Virus record (IMG/VR): IMGVR_UViG_3300009151_000127
Coordinates: 1-43,627 of that record
Strand: one strand, 5' to 3'
Length of the DNA: 43,627 nt
Source of the DNA: a virus
Part shown: positions 1-8,283 of the stretch, piece after piece
Layout: the number at the start of each line of letters is the position of its first letter
How positions within the stretch are numbered: the stretch's first letter is position 1
Made by a program: the position numbers and the translations under genes
The notes under the pieces: model-generated
What the model was told of the DNA's origin: nothing
What the model saw: the letters and a program-made list of their open reading frames with translations, nothing else
The model's database searches: none

Positions 1-1
1 A

Positions 2-106
2 ACTGCTACTCTACGCCAATTAGAGTTCCCTGCCGTCACACATCAGAACGGATTCGGGGCACAATACTGTCGCCTGTGCGGGCTTATTTGGCGTTATTTT
101 GCCTAG
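2..106 (+). CDS. Possible 3' end of a plus-strand gene (partial)
   Basis: Frame 2 is open from the window edge to a TAG at 104-106 and would encode a 34-residue C-terminus ending near GAQYCRLCGLIWRYFA, with a CxxC pair. Its stop shares a CTAG with the stop of the minus-strand GIY-YIG gene (103-105), a common arrangement for convergent genes, which is the main reason to take it seriously. The stretch is more GC-rich than its surroundings. Against it, 34 open codons can occur by chance, and frame 1 is also open over this stretch (to about 132). I do not recognise the protein. Confidence 0.35.
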   Translation, partial: TATLRQLEFPAVTHQNGFGAQYCRLCGLIWRYFA

Positions 107-537
107 TTTTCTTGAAGTTTCTTAATGTGTGAGCCATGTACACGTACTTGAATATGACCGTTATAATAGTCATTTGATTCCAGTACTCGTCTACTAAACT
201 GCTCACGAGCCTCTATATAAGAGCATTCTGCCTTGGATTTACAATAGAAAAGTATTTCTCTAGTGAAGTTGTGTGTGCCTAATTCCGCAATGTCCTTGCT
301 TAGTTCTGGTGAGCTACCGTAGTATTCACGCCAATCACTGTCAATTTTGCTACGAATTTTCTTCTTTTTCTTTGTGCCGTTCTTTAACTTTACAGTCTTG
401 TAGGTCGTTTTAGAGAATTTTGCTAGTTTTTTGCCTATGTACCTACGCCCGCTGAGAACATTTGTTATAAGATATACAAATCCTATACAGTCCTCTGGAA
501 GCAGTTCTATTAATTGATTCTCGTAAGTCCATGACAT
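103..537 (-). CDS. GIY-YIG nuclease-like protein
   Basis: This 144-residue protein resembles GIY-YIG endonuclease domains. The paired motifs are GFVYLIT (residues 19-25) and RRYIGKK (31-37), followed by an Arg in the WREYYGSS segment (about residue 70) and a Glu-rich helix around YIEAREQF (107-114), which fits the usual order of catalytic Tyr, Arg and Glu. A lysine-rich stretch (about 48-61) suggests DNA contact. Similar short GIY-YIG proteins are common in T4-like phages; whether they are homing or repair nucleases is usually unknown. It is the last gene of the leftward 55-47-46 operon, 15 bases after the 83-aa gene. No separate DNA-binding module is visible, so a free-standing homing role is not demonstrated. 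Confidence 0.8.
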   Translation of the reverse strand: MSWTYENQLIELLPEDCIGFVYLITNVLSGRRYIGKKLAKFSKTTYKTVKLKNGTKKKKKIRSKIDSDWREYYGSSPELSKDIAELGTHNFTREILFYCKSKAECSYIEAREQFSRRVLESNDYYNGHIQVRVHGSHIKKLQEN

Positions 538-552
538 GCAGTAGTTAGCAGT

Positions 553-804
553 CTAGTCCTCACTGGTCGAGCCTTTTTGATTGCGTTTGTGTGCCTTTTT
601 CTCTGCCATGTCTACGTCTTTCCAACGTCGCCATTCCATTATAGAAACTCGTCGTTTAGAGCAGACTCGCCTAATTTCTGACAGCAGTGCGCGAGTATCC
701 ATACCCGCTCTTTTAGTGCCTTCATTGAGCCATTTTTGATTTTGCTCAAAGTATAATCTGAATAATCGCATGATTTCCGCATGCAGTTCTTCATCCTGAT
801 GCAT
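553..804 (-). CDS. Small conserved basic protein of unknown function
   Basis: This 83-residue protein is strongly charged. A helical N-terminal half (residues 5-30, ELHAEIMRLFRLYFEQNQKW) is followed by a central RRVCSKRRVSIMEWRR basic segment and a Lys-rich tail ending TSED. Its start codon overlaps the gene 46 stop by one base (TAATG on the minus strand), which suggests translational coupling to gene 46. I do not recognise a domain. From memory, short proteins of this appearance occur near gene 46 in marine T4-like phages. The basic composition would suit nucleic-acid or protein contact, but that is inference. Confidence 0.75.
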   Translation of the reverse strand: MHQDEELHAEIMRLFRLYFEQNQKWLNEGTKRAGMDTRALLSEIRRVCSKRRVSIMEWRRWKDVDMAEKKAHKRNQKGSTSED

Positions 805-2582
805 TACTCATTGATCTCCAAGTCGTTAGCATAGCTAGTAAAGCCATTTTCTTTAATAACTTTTAGTACATTGTTAACACGACCAATCAATTCATCCTTG
901 TGCGATATCAAGAAAATATTCTTCTTGCGTTCACGTGCCATCTTTTTAAGCACAGCTAGTGCGCCCTCAACACCTGACGCATCAAGTCCGTTGTCAATAA
1001 GCTCGTCAACAAACAACAGGTTGATCTGCTGATATAAACTTTCCCATACATCACGGAAACTCCACGACAGCGACAAGATAAGACGGTTACGTTCTCCTCG
1101 ACTTAGATTATCAAAGTCTAAGTCTTGCCCCAGTTGTGTTATTAGAACTGTCAGATCATTTTGGAACAGCACAGTATGAGGTAAACCCATCTTGTCTAAG
1201 TAGTAGGTCAATCTGTTGTTCAAATAAGCTAGGTTTTGATCTATGATCTTCTTACGTATAAAACTATCCTTGCTGGTCAATAACTTGAGCAAGAACTCTT
1301 GATGCTCTTTAAGTCGAGTGAGATTGTTAACACGGTCCCAGTTGATTTCCTGTATAGCAGTGTGTCGCAGTTCGTCAATTTGCTCTTGATAAGGATCTGT
1401 TTCCCCGTCCTTGATCACAAGGTTAGTTTCCAGAGTTTTTAAATTGTTCTGATGTTTAAGTGCTTGCTCAACTGTGTCATAGTAAGTATCTGGTCGAGCA
1501 CTTGTCTCACCAACAGCAGTAATTTCTGCTTGTATTTTAGCACGATCTTTTGAGACCTTGTCAAAATATTTCTTAGCCTCATCGAGATGCTTGATAGCAG
1601 TAGCAGACATTTCTTCATGCTTGTGATCATGTAATTCTTGTCCACAAGCGTGGCAGGTCTTGTTAGCCAGCTTGGCGAGCTCGCCGTCATACTTTGTGAC
1701 GCTTCGCTCTGCTTGCGCTATCGCGCTGTCTAACGTAGCACGTTCCTTATTTAGGCTTTTCAGCTTCGCTGCCTTTTCTTCATAGGCCTTGAGCTCCGCA
1801 TGCTTCGCAAGCTCAGCGTCAATATCTACACTTTCTAATTCTACGATTGCACGAGCAATCTTTTCAATATCAATATCGTGTTGACTATTCCAAGCGGTTT
1901 GTCTTGTCAGCAAGCTATCAACGCTTAGTTGGATTTTTTCATTACTTTTCTTTGCGGCTTCAATGTCTGCTGATTCTTGAGTAATGCTATCTTTAGTTTG
2001 TTTAATTAATTCTTTAAGTGTTTCTGCTTTTTCACTTAGTAAAGTAATACCTAGTAGCTGTTCGATGATAACACGTTGGTCGTTAGCCCGCATGGACAAA
2101 AACGGTTCGGTATAAGTGTTAAGAGCAACCACGTGCTTGAACATGTCGTGCGACATTCCTAGAAGTTCATCCAAGTCTTTCTGGGTTTCTCGCATGTCGC
2201 CCTGTGCATCATCGGTTTCTTCACCGTCCTGTTCTACATCATTAACATAGAACTTCATTAGTGTAGGTTTTCGACCTCGCTCAACACGATAGTCAACCCC
2301 GTCTTTTTCAAACGCCAGTGTGACCAGCATGTTCTTATTGTTAATCTTATTGATAAGATTGTCTTTTTTAATGTTAGTAAGTGCATTGCCAAACAAAGCA
2401 AAACTAAGAGCATTTACAATAGTTGTTTTCCCAGTACCATTACGGCTACCGCTATCGTCGCCACCCTGATCTAAGTTTTCACCTAGTACAAGTGTTAAGT
2501 TTTGTTGTGCGAAATTCACAGCCTGGGTTTGATTACCCACACTCATAAAGTTTTTAACAGTTAATTCTTTAATTTTTATCAT
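804..2582 (-). CDS. 46: Recombination endonuclease subunit gp46 (Rad50/SbcC-like ATPase)
   Basis: The 592-residue SMC-family ATPase partners gp47 to resect DNA ends for recombination-dependent phage replication. The Walker A loop is GSRNGTGKT (residues 45-53, Lys52). Two coiled-coil arms flank a zinc hook CHAC (Cys310 and Cys313). The C-terminal ATPase half carries the ABC signature LSRGERNRL (493-501), Walker B LLFVDE (522-527) and a switch His in ISHKDE (His561). The length is close to T4 gp46 (about 560). It overlaps the 77-aa gene upstream by 4 bases and the 83-aa gene downstream by 1 base, so the set is probably co-translated. All expected catalytic elements are present, so it looks intact. 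Confidence 0.97.
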   Translation of the reverse strand: MIKIKELTVKNFMSVGNQTQAVNFAQQNLTLVLGENLDQGGDDSGSRNGTGKTTIVNALSFALFGNALTNIKKDNLINKINNKNMLVTLAFEKDGVDYRVERGRKPTLMKFYVNDVEQDGEETDDAQGDMRETQKDLDELLGMSHDMFKHVVALNTYTEPFLSMRANDQRVIIEQLLGITLLSEKAETLKELIKQTKDSITQESADIEAAKKSNEKIQLSVDSLLTRQTAWNSQHDIDIEKIARAIVELESVDIDAELAKHAELKAYEEKAAKLKSLNKERATLDSAIAQAERSVTKYDGELAKLANKTCHACGQELHDHKHEEMSATAIKHLDEAKKYFDKVSKDRAKIQAEITAVGETSARPDTYYDTVEQALKHQNNLKTLETNLVIKDGETDPYQEQIDELRHTAIQEINWDRVNNLTRLKEHQEFLLKLLTSKDSFIRKKIIDQNLAYLNNRLTYYLDKMGLPHTVLFQNDLTVLITQLGQDLDFDNLSRGERNRLILSLSWSFRDVWESLYQQINLLFVDELIDNGLDASGVEGALAVLKKMARERKKNIFLISHKDELIGRVNNVLKVIKENGFTSYANDLEINE

Positions 2583-2812
2583 ATGTCCAGCTTATCCCGA
2601 ATGGCTACAACAGCACATTGATGGCATATATCTCTTCCTAGGGTATTAGTTACGATTTCGTAATCTTCTTCTTTAAATCCTTCGCCCGTACTATACCTTC
2701 TGCAGACAGTATCAGTACCAGTCCAAAAATGTACAACTTTGCTTTTTTCTTTTTTAGCTAGATAAACCCCAGTAGCAGGGTTCGGATCATTATTAACTAT
2801 GTGTTCTTTCAT
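2579..2812 (-). CDS. Small protein between genes 46 and 47, unknown
   Basis: This 77-residue protein lies between genes 47 and 46 and overlaps each by 4 bases, so it is very likely expressed with them. It has three cysteines, one in VCRRYSTGEG (about residue 37) and a CHQC pair (about 63-66), plus several His and a central FWTGTDT. That spacing could bind a metal, but this is a guess from composition. T4 also has small genes between 46 and 47; I cannot show homology to them. No membrane segment or signal peptide is visible. Confidence 0.75.
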   Translation of the reverse strand: MKEHIVNNDPNPATGVYLAKKEKSKVVHFWTGTDTVCRRYSTGEGFKEEDYEIVTNTLGRDICHQCAVVAIRDKLDI

Positions 2813-3819
2813 AGACTATTATAAATCTCCAACAGGGTATTTTTGTCAAACTGATCAGAGTCGATACTGATAATTTGACTTGACACGATCTGATCCACAC
2901 TTTCAAATGCTTGGATATCAATGTTAGTGTTAATCTCAAGATCTTTCTTTTCTGCAATTAGTGTAAGTTCGCGAATGTCGTAGTCTGCAATAAATTTTTC
3001 TTTAATAAAACTAGCTTCTTCAAAGCTAATATCAATATCCAACGTAACCCGTAAATGCTGTTTAGGCAGTATTACTTCGTCAGCGCGATCAATTAGTTCG
3101 CTTAATTTAATAGTACGGAACGTAGGCTGTTTAGGCCAAGTGTGATATTTTGGAGTTCCACCCCATTCTAATACCATCATACCACGTTCGTCATCCCATG
3201 CGTCTGCATAGTTGTGCGGAAACGCATTGCCGATATAGATCATGTTTTTTTGTTGCTGACGTTTGTGAAAATGTCCGCTAAATCCCAGCTCGTAACCTTT
3301 AAAACTATCCAGTTTAATTTCACCGTGATCAGGCATTTGTACCATGGCATTCATAAAGAAGCTAGGAAGCTCAAAGTGACCAAATATATACTTGCCGCCT
3401 TTTTTACCTATCGACTTCCATTCGTCACCGACAAGCCAGGGACAGAGTGTAACGTCCCCAATGGTAGTCGGTTCATGCACCACGGTGATGCCGGGAATAT
3501 ATTTTCCAAACTCAACACTGTGTATATCCCGTTTATCTTTATAATACAAATCATGATTACCAGGGAAAAAGTAAAATGCATCGAACGCCTGACCGAGCTT
3601 TTCCAAGGCCCGCAAGCTATAGTCCATAGTAGTGATATTAAGACTATTGCGATTGTGATGCCAATCACCCATAAATATTCCAACATCGCACCCCTCCTCT
3701 TTTGCCTTAGAAATATACCAATCTACAAAGTCTTCGCAGTCTTGATTGTGTACTGAGCTGTTAGATTTTAATCCAAAGTGAATATCGGTGAAACATGCTA
3801 CTTTTTTGAATAAACTCAT
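2809..3819 (-). CDS. 47: Recombination endonuclease subunit gp47 (Mre11/SbcD-like)
   Basis: The 336-residue metallophosphoesterase is the nuclease partner of gp46. The five phosphoesterase motifs are present in order: TDIHFG (Asp12, His14), GDWHHNRN (Asp52), PGNHD (residues 86-90), FGHFE (His148) and SGHFHKR (His183, His185). The length matches T4 gp47 (339). The C-terminal half (about 210-336) would be the capping and gp46-binding region. The start ATG overlaps the gene 55 stop by 4 bases (ATGA), and its own stop overlaps the 77-aa gene. The 55-47-46 neighbourhood is typical of T4-like phages and places the gene in the recombination/replication module. Confidence 0.97.
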   Translation of the reverse strand: MSLFKKVACFTDIHFGLKSNSSVHNQDCEDFVDWYISKAKEEGCDVGIFMGDWHHNRNSLNITTMDYSLRALEKLGQAFDAFYFFPGNHDLYYKDKRDIHSVEFGKYIPGITVVHEPTTIGDVTLCPWLVGDEWKSIGKKGGKYIFGHFELPSFFMNAMVQMPDHGEIKLDSFKGYELGFSGHFHKRQQQKNMIYIGNAFPHNYADAWDDERGMMVLEWGGTPKYHTWPKQPTFRTIKLSELIDRADEVILPKQHLRVTLDIDISFEEASFIKEKFIADYDIRELTLIAEKKDLEINTNIDIQAFESVDQIVSSQIISIDSDQFDKNTLLEIYNSL

Positions 3820-4652
3820 TCACTGCTTTCCTCATTGTGTCTTTTTAGTGCCGCGGCATGTTCGCCAGCACCGGTTCTACTATAACTAGGATTCATACCG
3901 TTAATTTCTAAAATGTCGTCACGTATATTCTGATTACGTTTTTCAATATTAATAATGCGTACAAAGCTATTAGTTACTGCCGCAGTAAAATAAGCAAACG
4001 GGTTGTCTGATTTGCTTTCGTCGAATTGTAATCCAATTTGTGTTAACTGTAAGATAGCTTGACCTTTCATTTCGTCATTGTATGTGTAGCCACGAACGTT
4101 GCCGCGAGTAGCATATCTCTCACATAATTTTAACATCATTCTAGCTAGGGTGTTAGTAATTTGGCCAGCATCTTTATCAAAGTGTCCGGTATCTAACGGA
4201 CCCTTCCAATGACTTTTACCCACACAAATTAATGTTTCGCCCGTTGCATCATCAAATTTCCAATGTTGAAATGGGGGAAAATTTACTTTGTCTCTGTGGT
4301 CTGCTAGACTTTTTGGATTCTTTTTACGAACAGTATTAAGTGGAATATGATCAAACGTCATCACTCTAAAAACTACGTTAATTTTAGTAATCTTTTTATA
4401 GTCTACTTCACAGTCAGCTTGTTTAACCTTTTCACCAAGTGCCTTGCGCCGCTGATATTCTTGATCGCCCTGACGCTTGGCCTGCACACGTTTGGCTTCT
4501 GCGATAGTTCGAATATTAATTTTATCCAAGCCTGAAACAATCAAATCATACTGATGATATTTTGGGTCTGTAAAGCTACAATATGATGTTTTGCTTCTAT
4601 GTATTTCCAACAACATATCTTTGTTGTTTAGGTAGTTAACTTTTACTGTCAT
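3816..4652 (-). CDS. 55: Late-transcription sigma factor gp55
   Basis: This 278-residue protein matches T4 gp55 at both recognisable ends. VNYLNNKDML (residues 5-14) parallels T4's N-terminal YNYVNNKELL, and SDNPFAYFTAAVTNSFVRII (215-234) parallels T4's NPHAYITQACFNAFVQRI, the sigma region 2-like segment that binds RNA polymerase and the late -10 box. About 130 residues (roughly 30-165) lie between them that T4's 185-residue protein lacks; from memory, marine relatives carry a similar segment. The C-terminus (AALKRHNEESSE) shows no obvious counterpart of T4's hydrophobic clamp-binding tail. It is the first gene after the minus-strand promoter at 4674-4702, with a GGAG ribosome site 8 bases before the ATG. 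Confidence 0.92.
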   Translation of the reverse strand: MTVKVNYLNNKDMLLEIHRSKTSYCSFTDPKYHQYDLIVSGLDKINIRTIAEAKRVQAKRQGDQEYQRRKALGEKVKQADCEVDYKKITKINVVFRVMTFDHIPLNTVRKKNPKSLADHRDKVNFPPFQHWKFDDATGETLICVGKSHWKGPLDTGHFDKDAGQITNTLARMMLKLCERYATRGNVRGYTYNDEMKGQAILQLTQIGLQFDESKSDNPFAYFTAAVTNSFVRIINIEKRNQNIRDDILEINGMNPSYSRTGAGEHAAALKRHNEESSE

Positions 4653-4673
4653 TGATCATTCTCCGGATATGCT

Positions 4674-4702
4674 ATTATAAACTATGCACTTTATAAAGTC
4701 AA
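4674..4702 (-). promoter_or_regulatory. Sigma70-type promoter for the 55-47-46 operon
   Basis: On the minus strand the sequence reads TTGACT (4702-4697), a 17-base spacer, then TATAAT (4679-4674). This is one base from the consensus -35 and an exact consensus -10 at the ideal spacing. It lies about 22 bases upstream of the gene 55 start. It implies that the late sigma factor and recombination genes are transcribed early or in the middle period by host-type RNA polymerase. Its -35 box shares base 4702 with a divergent late promoter. Confidence 0.85.
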
Positions 4703-4709
4703 CTAAATA
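4702..4709 (+). promoter_or_regulatory. T4-type late promoter (ACTAAATA)
   Basis: ACTAAATA lies 26 bases before the ATG of the tube-cap gene and resembles the gp55-dependent late -10 box TATAAATA. It matches four further boxes in this window at similar distance from a start codon. It is the weakest match of the five, with C for A at the second position. It probably drives the 48-like/53/hub/5/25 operon. Confidence 0.65.
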
Positions 4710-4735
4710 TTATACCAAAAGGATAATATCATATT

Positions 4736-5731
4736 ATGGCAATTGACTTAAATTCAGCAATCTCAGCATCATCTAATGCTATAGGTTCGGCTTCTAGTGC
4801 AATCGGATCAGCAGGTCGATTAGGCAGTGCCCTTTCCAGCGCATTCACATCAGATAATCCGATTAGTGCTATTAGATCCATAAACTTACCAGAAGCAGGA
4901 GAAGCGATCGGTGACATCACAGAAGCAATAAGTTCTTTTGGCGGCGATGCTAATGCAGACGACTGGCGTGTTAGATTAAGTTTGGCTAAATGGGTTACAT
5001 TCAAAAAAAGCCCAGTATTGGCACCTTTAAAAGATGCAGGCGGCCTAATATTTCCCTATACTCCGTCGATCAAAATCGCCAGCGCCGCAAATTACGATAT
5101 TTCACGCACCACTCATACAAATTACAGCATGCAATCTTTTAAAAATAGTGATCCTGGCGAAATAACAATTACTGCACCAATGTATGTGTCAGATGCTACA
5201 GAAGGACTATACTGGATTGCCATGGTTCATTATTTACGTAGTCTAACCAAAATGTTCAGCGGAGCTGATATGAAAGCAGGAAACCCTCCTCCGGTTATTA
5301 TGTTAAACGGTTATGGAAATTATGTTTTTAAAAATGTTCCTGTAGTAGTTAAAATGTTTACTACCACAATCGATGAAAAATCAGACTACATCGGAGTTCC
5401 AGTAGTTGGCAGTGCTGCCGGAGCACTAGCTGGAGTTGCTGATAGCCTCGGCGGGCTAACTGATGAGATTGGAGGTTTAGCGGGCGACGGCCTAGTAGGT
5501 GATATTGCAGGCGGCATCGGTGCAATAGCAGGCGGAGTCGGTCAAGTAGCTGGCTTGTTAGGATCATTCGGAGTCGGGGGATCAACATCAGGTGGCCTTA
5601 GTCACGTACCTACAGAAAGCAGTTTTTCAATTACACTGATACCAGTATACAGCAGACTCAGCGCCCGCAAATTTAGTCTCGACCGATTTGTTACTGGCGG
5701 ATATTTAAACAACACATTCGGATATATTTAA
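4736..5731 (+). CDS. 48: Baseplate tail-tube cap/initiator protein (gp48-like)
   Basis: This 331-residue structural protein resembles cyanophage proteins annotated as gp48, which caps the baseplate hub and starts tail-tube assembly. After an Ala/Ser/Gly-rich N-terminus (1-75) comes a conserved core with DWRVRLSLAKW (about 80-90), PYTPSI, THTNYSMQSF and LRSLTKM, then a PPPVIMLNGYGNYVF segment. A Gly/Ala-rich insertion (about 225-285) precedes a C-terminal strand region. The length is near T4 gp48 (364) and gp54 (about 320). The immediate neighbour is gp53. Gp48 and gp54 share the tube-like fold, and I cannot exclude that this is gp54 or serves both roles. Confidence 0.75.
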   Translation: MAIDLNSAISASSNAIGSASSAIGSAGRLGSALSSAFTSDNPISAIRSINLPEAGEAIGDITEAISSFGGDANADDWRVRLSLAKWVTFKKSPVLAPLKDAGGLIFPYTPSIKIASAANYDISRTTHTNYSMQSFKNSDPGEITITAPMYVSDATEGLYWIAMVHYLRSLTKMFSGADMKAGNPPPVIMLNGYGNYVFKNVPVVVKMFTTTIDEKSDYIGVPVVGSAAGALAGVADSLGGLTDEIGGLAGDGLVGDIAGGIGAIAGGVGQVAGLLGSFGVGGSTSGGLSHVPTESSFSITLIPVYSRLSARKFSLDRFVTGGYLNNTFGYI

Positions 5732-5732
5732 T

Positions 5733-6035
5733 ATGGCTGCAATCTATTCTAATTCAAGCCCTTGGTATATTACCAATTTTACCAATAATTATCTTGATAT
5801 TCTAAGTATCAGACCAGTCGCCGCAGACATTGATGATTTTTTGTATACTATAGAATCGCAATATACATACCGTCCTGATCTGCTAGCGTATGACCTATAC
5901 GGAGATCCGTCCTTATGGTGGGTCTTTATCCAACGCAATCTCGACATGCTACAAGATCCAATTTTTGATTTTGTTCCCGGAACACAAATTTACATTCCAA
6001 AAAACAGCAGTTTAAGAACTGTGCTAGGATTATAA
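5733..6035 (+). CDS. 53: Baseplate wedge protein gp53
   Basis: This is a 100-residue wedge component. It shows the gp53-family core: a Y-rich N-terminus, then AYDLYGDPSLWWVFIQRN (about 51-68), which matches the family's 'GDP.LWWVI...N' signature, and a C-terminal FVPGTQIYIP resembling the binding loop ending of LysM-type domains. It is about half the length of T4 gp53 (196), which I believe is usual for marine T4-like phages. It starts one base after the gp48-like stop codon and ends one base before the next gene, in a single late operon. Confidence 0.88.
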   Translation: MAAIYSNSSPWYITNFTNNYLDILSIRPVAADIDDFLYTIESQYTYRPDLLAYDLYGDPSLWWVFIQRNLDMLQDPIFDFVPGTQIYIPKNSSLRTVLGL

Positions 6036-6036
6036 T

Positions 6037-8283
6037 ATGGGATTGTTTGATGCCGCTGCCGCAACGATAAGTTCTATTGGCGGCGCAGTAAGTAAATTTA
6101 CACCCGGGGGTCCCGCTTCAGGAATGAGCGGAACAGTCAATACATCAACAGGTATACTTTCAGGAGTAGGCAATCTTTTCAAGAAAATTAAAGGACCAAA
6201 GTTTCCGTTACTTAACCCGTTGCATGCATATGCCAGTTATACCTATTCGATTGGACTAGCATGTCTAAGTGAAGAAGAAGCTAATTTTCCTGATAAGACG
6301 TACATGGCAGGAAAACGTCTCAAAGCATTGATTTGTAAATCAGCCAATGCTGATCCAAACAATAGAATTAAAACAGCATACGGAAAGTTTGATTTTTTTA
6401 TTGATAATCTAGTACTCCAACAAAATCTAGGTTTTGCAGTAGCTAGCAATAATACAAACGTAACTAACTTTTCATTCACGATCACAGAACCGTATAGTAT
6501 GGGATTGTTTATGATTGCATGTCAAACCGCCGCCCAACAACAAAAACATGATAACTGGAGAGATGCTCCTTTCTTATTAACTATTGAATTTAGAGGTAAC
6601 AAAGAAACAGGAAAAATGTCCAAGGTTCCTGGAACTAGTCGATTCATTCCTTTTTACTTTAGTAACATAACCTTGACCGCAACAGAGGAAGGCAGCGTTT
6701 ACAAATGCGATTGTATGGCAATATGTGGCGCGGCACTATTAGAGCAGAATTCATTATTTAAAACCGATGTATCTCCAGCCGGTAGAACTGTACGAGAAAT
6801 ATTGCAAACCGGCGAAAAAAGTTTACAGAAAATTGTAAATGATAGACTACAAGAAATGGTTACAAAAAAAGTTGTAGAAGTTGCTGATCAGATTGTAATA
6901 CTATTCCCTAACGAGATTGCAACTGGAGAACCGGAAGTGGGCCCTGCAAAACCAGTTACTAAAGAAGTTGCGTCAAGTGCAACGGTTTCTGTGAATCCTA
7001 CTGATGTATATAAAAAATTAGGTGTTAGTGAAAGTACAATAAACAAAACCCTAGTCCAACAAGATGACGACTCAAATGCGCTTGGCAAGGCAAAATTAGG
7101 CTTTGATCAAAAAAGAAAAGGTGCATCCGTTACAGGTAAAGAAAATTTAGTATACAACACACAATCAAGTACTTGGATTCGTGGAAATTTAACTACAGAT
7201 CCTTCTCTAGCAGAAATGAAATTTTCACAAGAAACTGATATACCTAATGCTATAAATCAAGTTCTACTAGTAAGTGATTATTCCAGTGAAGCACTAGATT
7301 CTAAAAACATTACAGCAGAAGGATATCGCCAATGGTGGAGAATTGACACACAGGTTTATATTTTAGATAGTAAAGAACAAAAGGGTACAGGAGTCAAACC
7401 TAAATTGTTTGTGTATAGAGTGATTCCCTACCATGTGCATGCTAGTAGAATGATGCCGCCTAATACCAAGCCTCCGGGATTTGATAACGACACATTAAAA
7501 GCCACTGTTGTAAAGCAGTATCAATACATCTATACGGGTAAAAACGTAGATATCATACGATTTAATATTGAAATAAATCAAGGGTTCTCTACTATAATGG
7601 CAGCTGATAATTTGACCTATACTCGAGATAAAGTAACGGCTGGTAATACCGGAGGCTCCAATCAAGGAGCGGCCGGCCAAACTGCACCGCTGGTTCCTGG
7701 CAATAATCCTGACACAAAAATTGGTACAAATCCAACTCAAGTTGTATATTCGGGAACAACAACTACAACTTCAAAACTAGGCGGCGCCGGCCAGGGAGCA
7801 GAAACTCCGGCTGTTAGAGCCGCGAGATTATTTCAAGACTGTGTGACAAATCCAAATGAAATGTATAATCTAGACATGGATATTATAGGCGATCCATATT
7901 GGATTGCACAAAGTGGTCTTGGAAATTATACATCGCAACCAATAGGCGAGAATATAAACAGAGACGGGAGTGTTAATTATCAAACAGGAGAAACTGATAT
8001 ACTTGTTAATTTTAGAACTCCTATAGATGTTAATCAAAATACTGGACTATATAAATTTAGCGGCAACACAAAATCTTCTCCGGTTACGATGTTTAGCGGA
8101 ATTTATTGCATAACAGATTTAACTAGTTCATTTATTGGTGGTACGTTCAAACAGAACTTGACCGGCTTTAGACGTCCAGGCCAAGAATTAAGTGCAGTTG
8201 AAGAAAGAGAAAAACTGTTTAGTACAAAAAATCCTCCGGTGGTTGATACCCGCGGCGGCAAAGGCGGGGAGGATGAGATGTAA
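6037..8283 (+). CDS. Large baseplate protein, probable hub component
   Basis: This 748-residue protein sits between gp53 and the gp5 spike. The N-terminal 55 residues are Gly/Ser-rich. A beta-rich domain follows (about 60-240), with motifs such as YGKFDFFIDNLVLQQ and FSFTITEPYSMGLF. A charged linker (about 260-380) leads to a second globular part (about 395-520) with WWRIDTQVYILD, YRVIPYHVHASRMM and YQYIYTGKNVDIIRF. The C-terminus (about 590-725) is beta-rich, and the last residues are charged (GGKGGEDEM). The position beside gp5 and the two beta domains suggest the hub that holds the spike, a gp27-like role, but I see no direct gp27 signature. The stop overlaps the gp5 start by one base (TAATG). 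Confidence 0.8.
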   Translation: MGLFDAAAATISSIGGAVSKFTPGGPASGMSGTVNTSTGILSGVGNLFKKIKGPKFPLLNPLHAYASYTYSIGLACLSEEEANFPDKTYMAGKRLKALICKSANADPNNRIKTAYGKFDFFIDNLVLQQNLGFAVASNNTNVTNFSFTITEPYSMGLFMIACQTAAQQQKHDNWRDAPFLLTIEFRGNKETGKMSKVPGTSRFIPFYFSNITLTATEEGSVYKCDCMAICGAALLEQNSLFKTDVSPAGRTVREILQTGEKSLQKIVNDRLQEMVTKKVVEVADQIVILFPNEIATGEPEVGPAKPVTKEVASSATVSVNPTDVYKKLGVSESTINKTLVQQDDDSNALGKAKLGFDQKRKGASVTGKENLVYNTQSSTWIRGNLTTDPSLAEMKFSQETDIPNAINQVLLVSDYSSEALDSKNITAEGYRQWWRIDTQVYILDSKEQKGTGVKPKLFVYRVIPYHVHASRMMPPNTKPPGFDNDTLKATVVKQYQYIYTGKNVDIIRFNIEINQGFSTIMAADNLTYTRDKVTAGNTGGSNQGAAGQTAPLVPGNNPDTKIGTNPTQVVYSGTTTTTSKLGGAGQGAETPAVRAARLFQDCVTNPNEMYNLDMDIIGDPYWIAQSGLGNYTSQPIGENINRDGSVNYQTGETDILVNFRTPIDVNQNTGLYKFSGNTKSSPVTMFSGIYCITDLTSSFIGGTFKQNLTGFRRPGQELSAVEEREKLFSTKNPPVVDTRGGKGGEDEM

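Noticed and set aside
1-132. Second open frame (frame 1) at the left edge
   Set aside because: It runs into the GIY-YIG gene on the other strand and has no recognisable protein features.
3670-3677. CATAAATA on the plus strand within gene 47
   Set aside because: It matches the late box but faces no plus-strand gene for about 1 kb; I take it as chance.
3214-3756. Open frame of 180 codons on the plus strand opposite gene 47
   Set aside because: It lies entirely within the well-supported gene 47 on the other strand, has no ribosome site or promoter, and its protein has low-complexity composition typical of a shadow frame.
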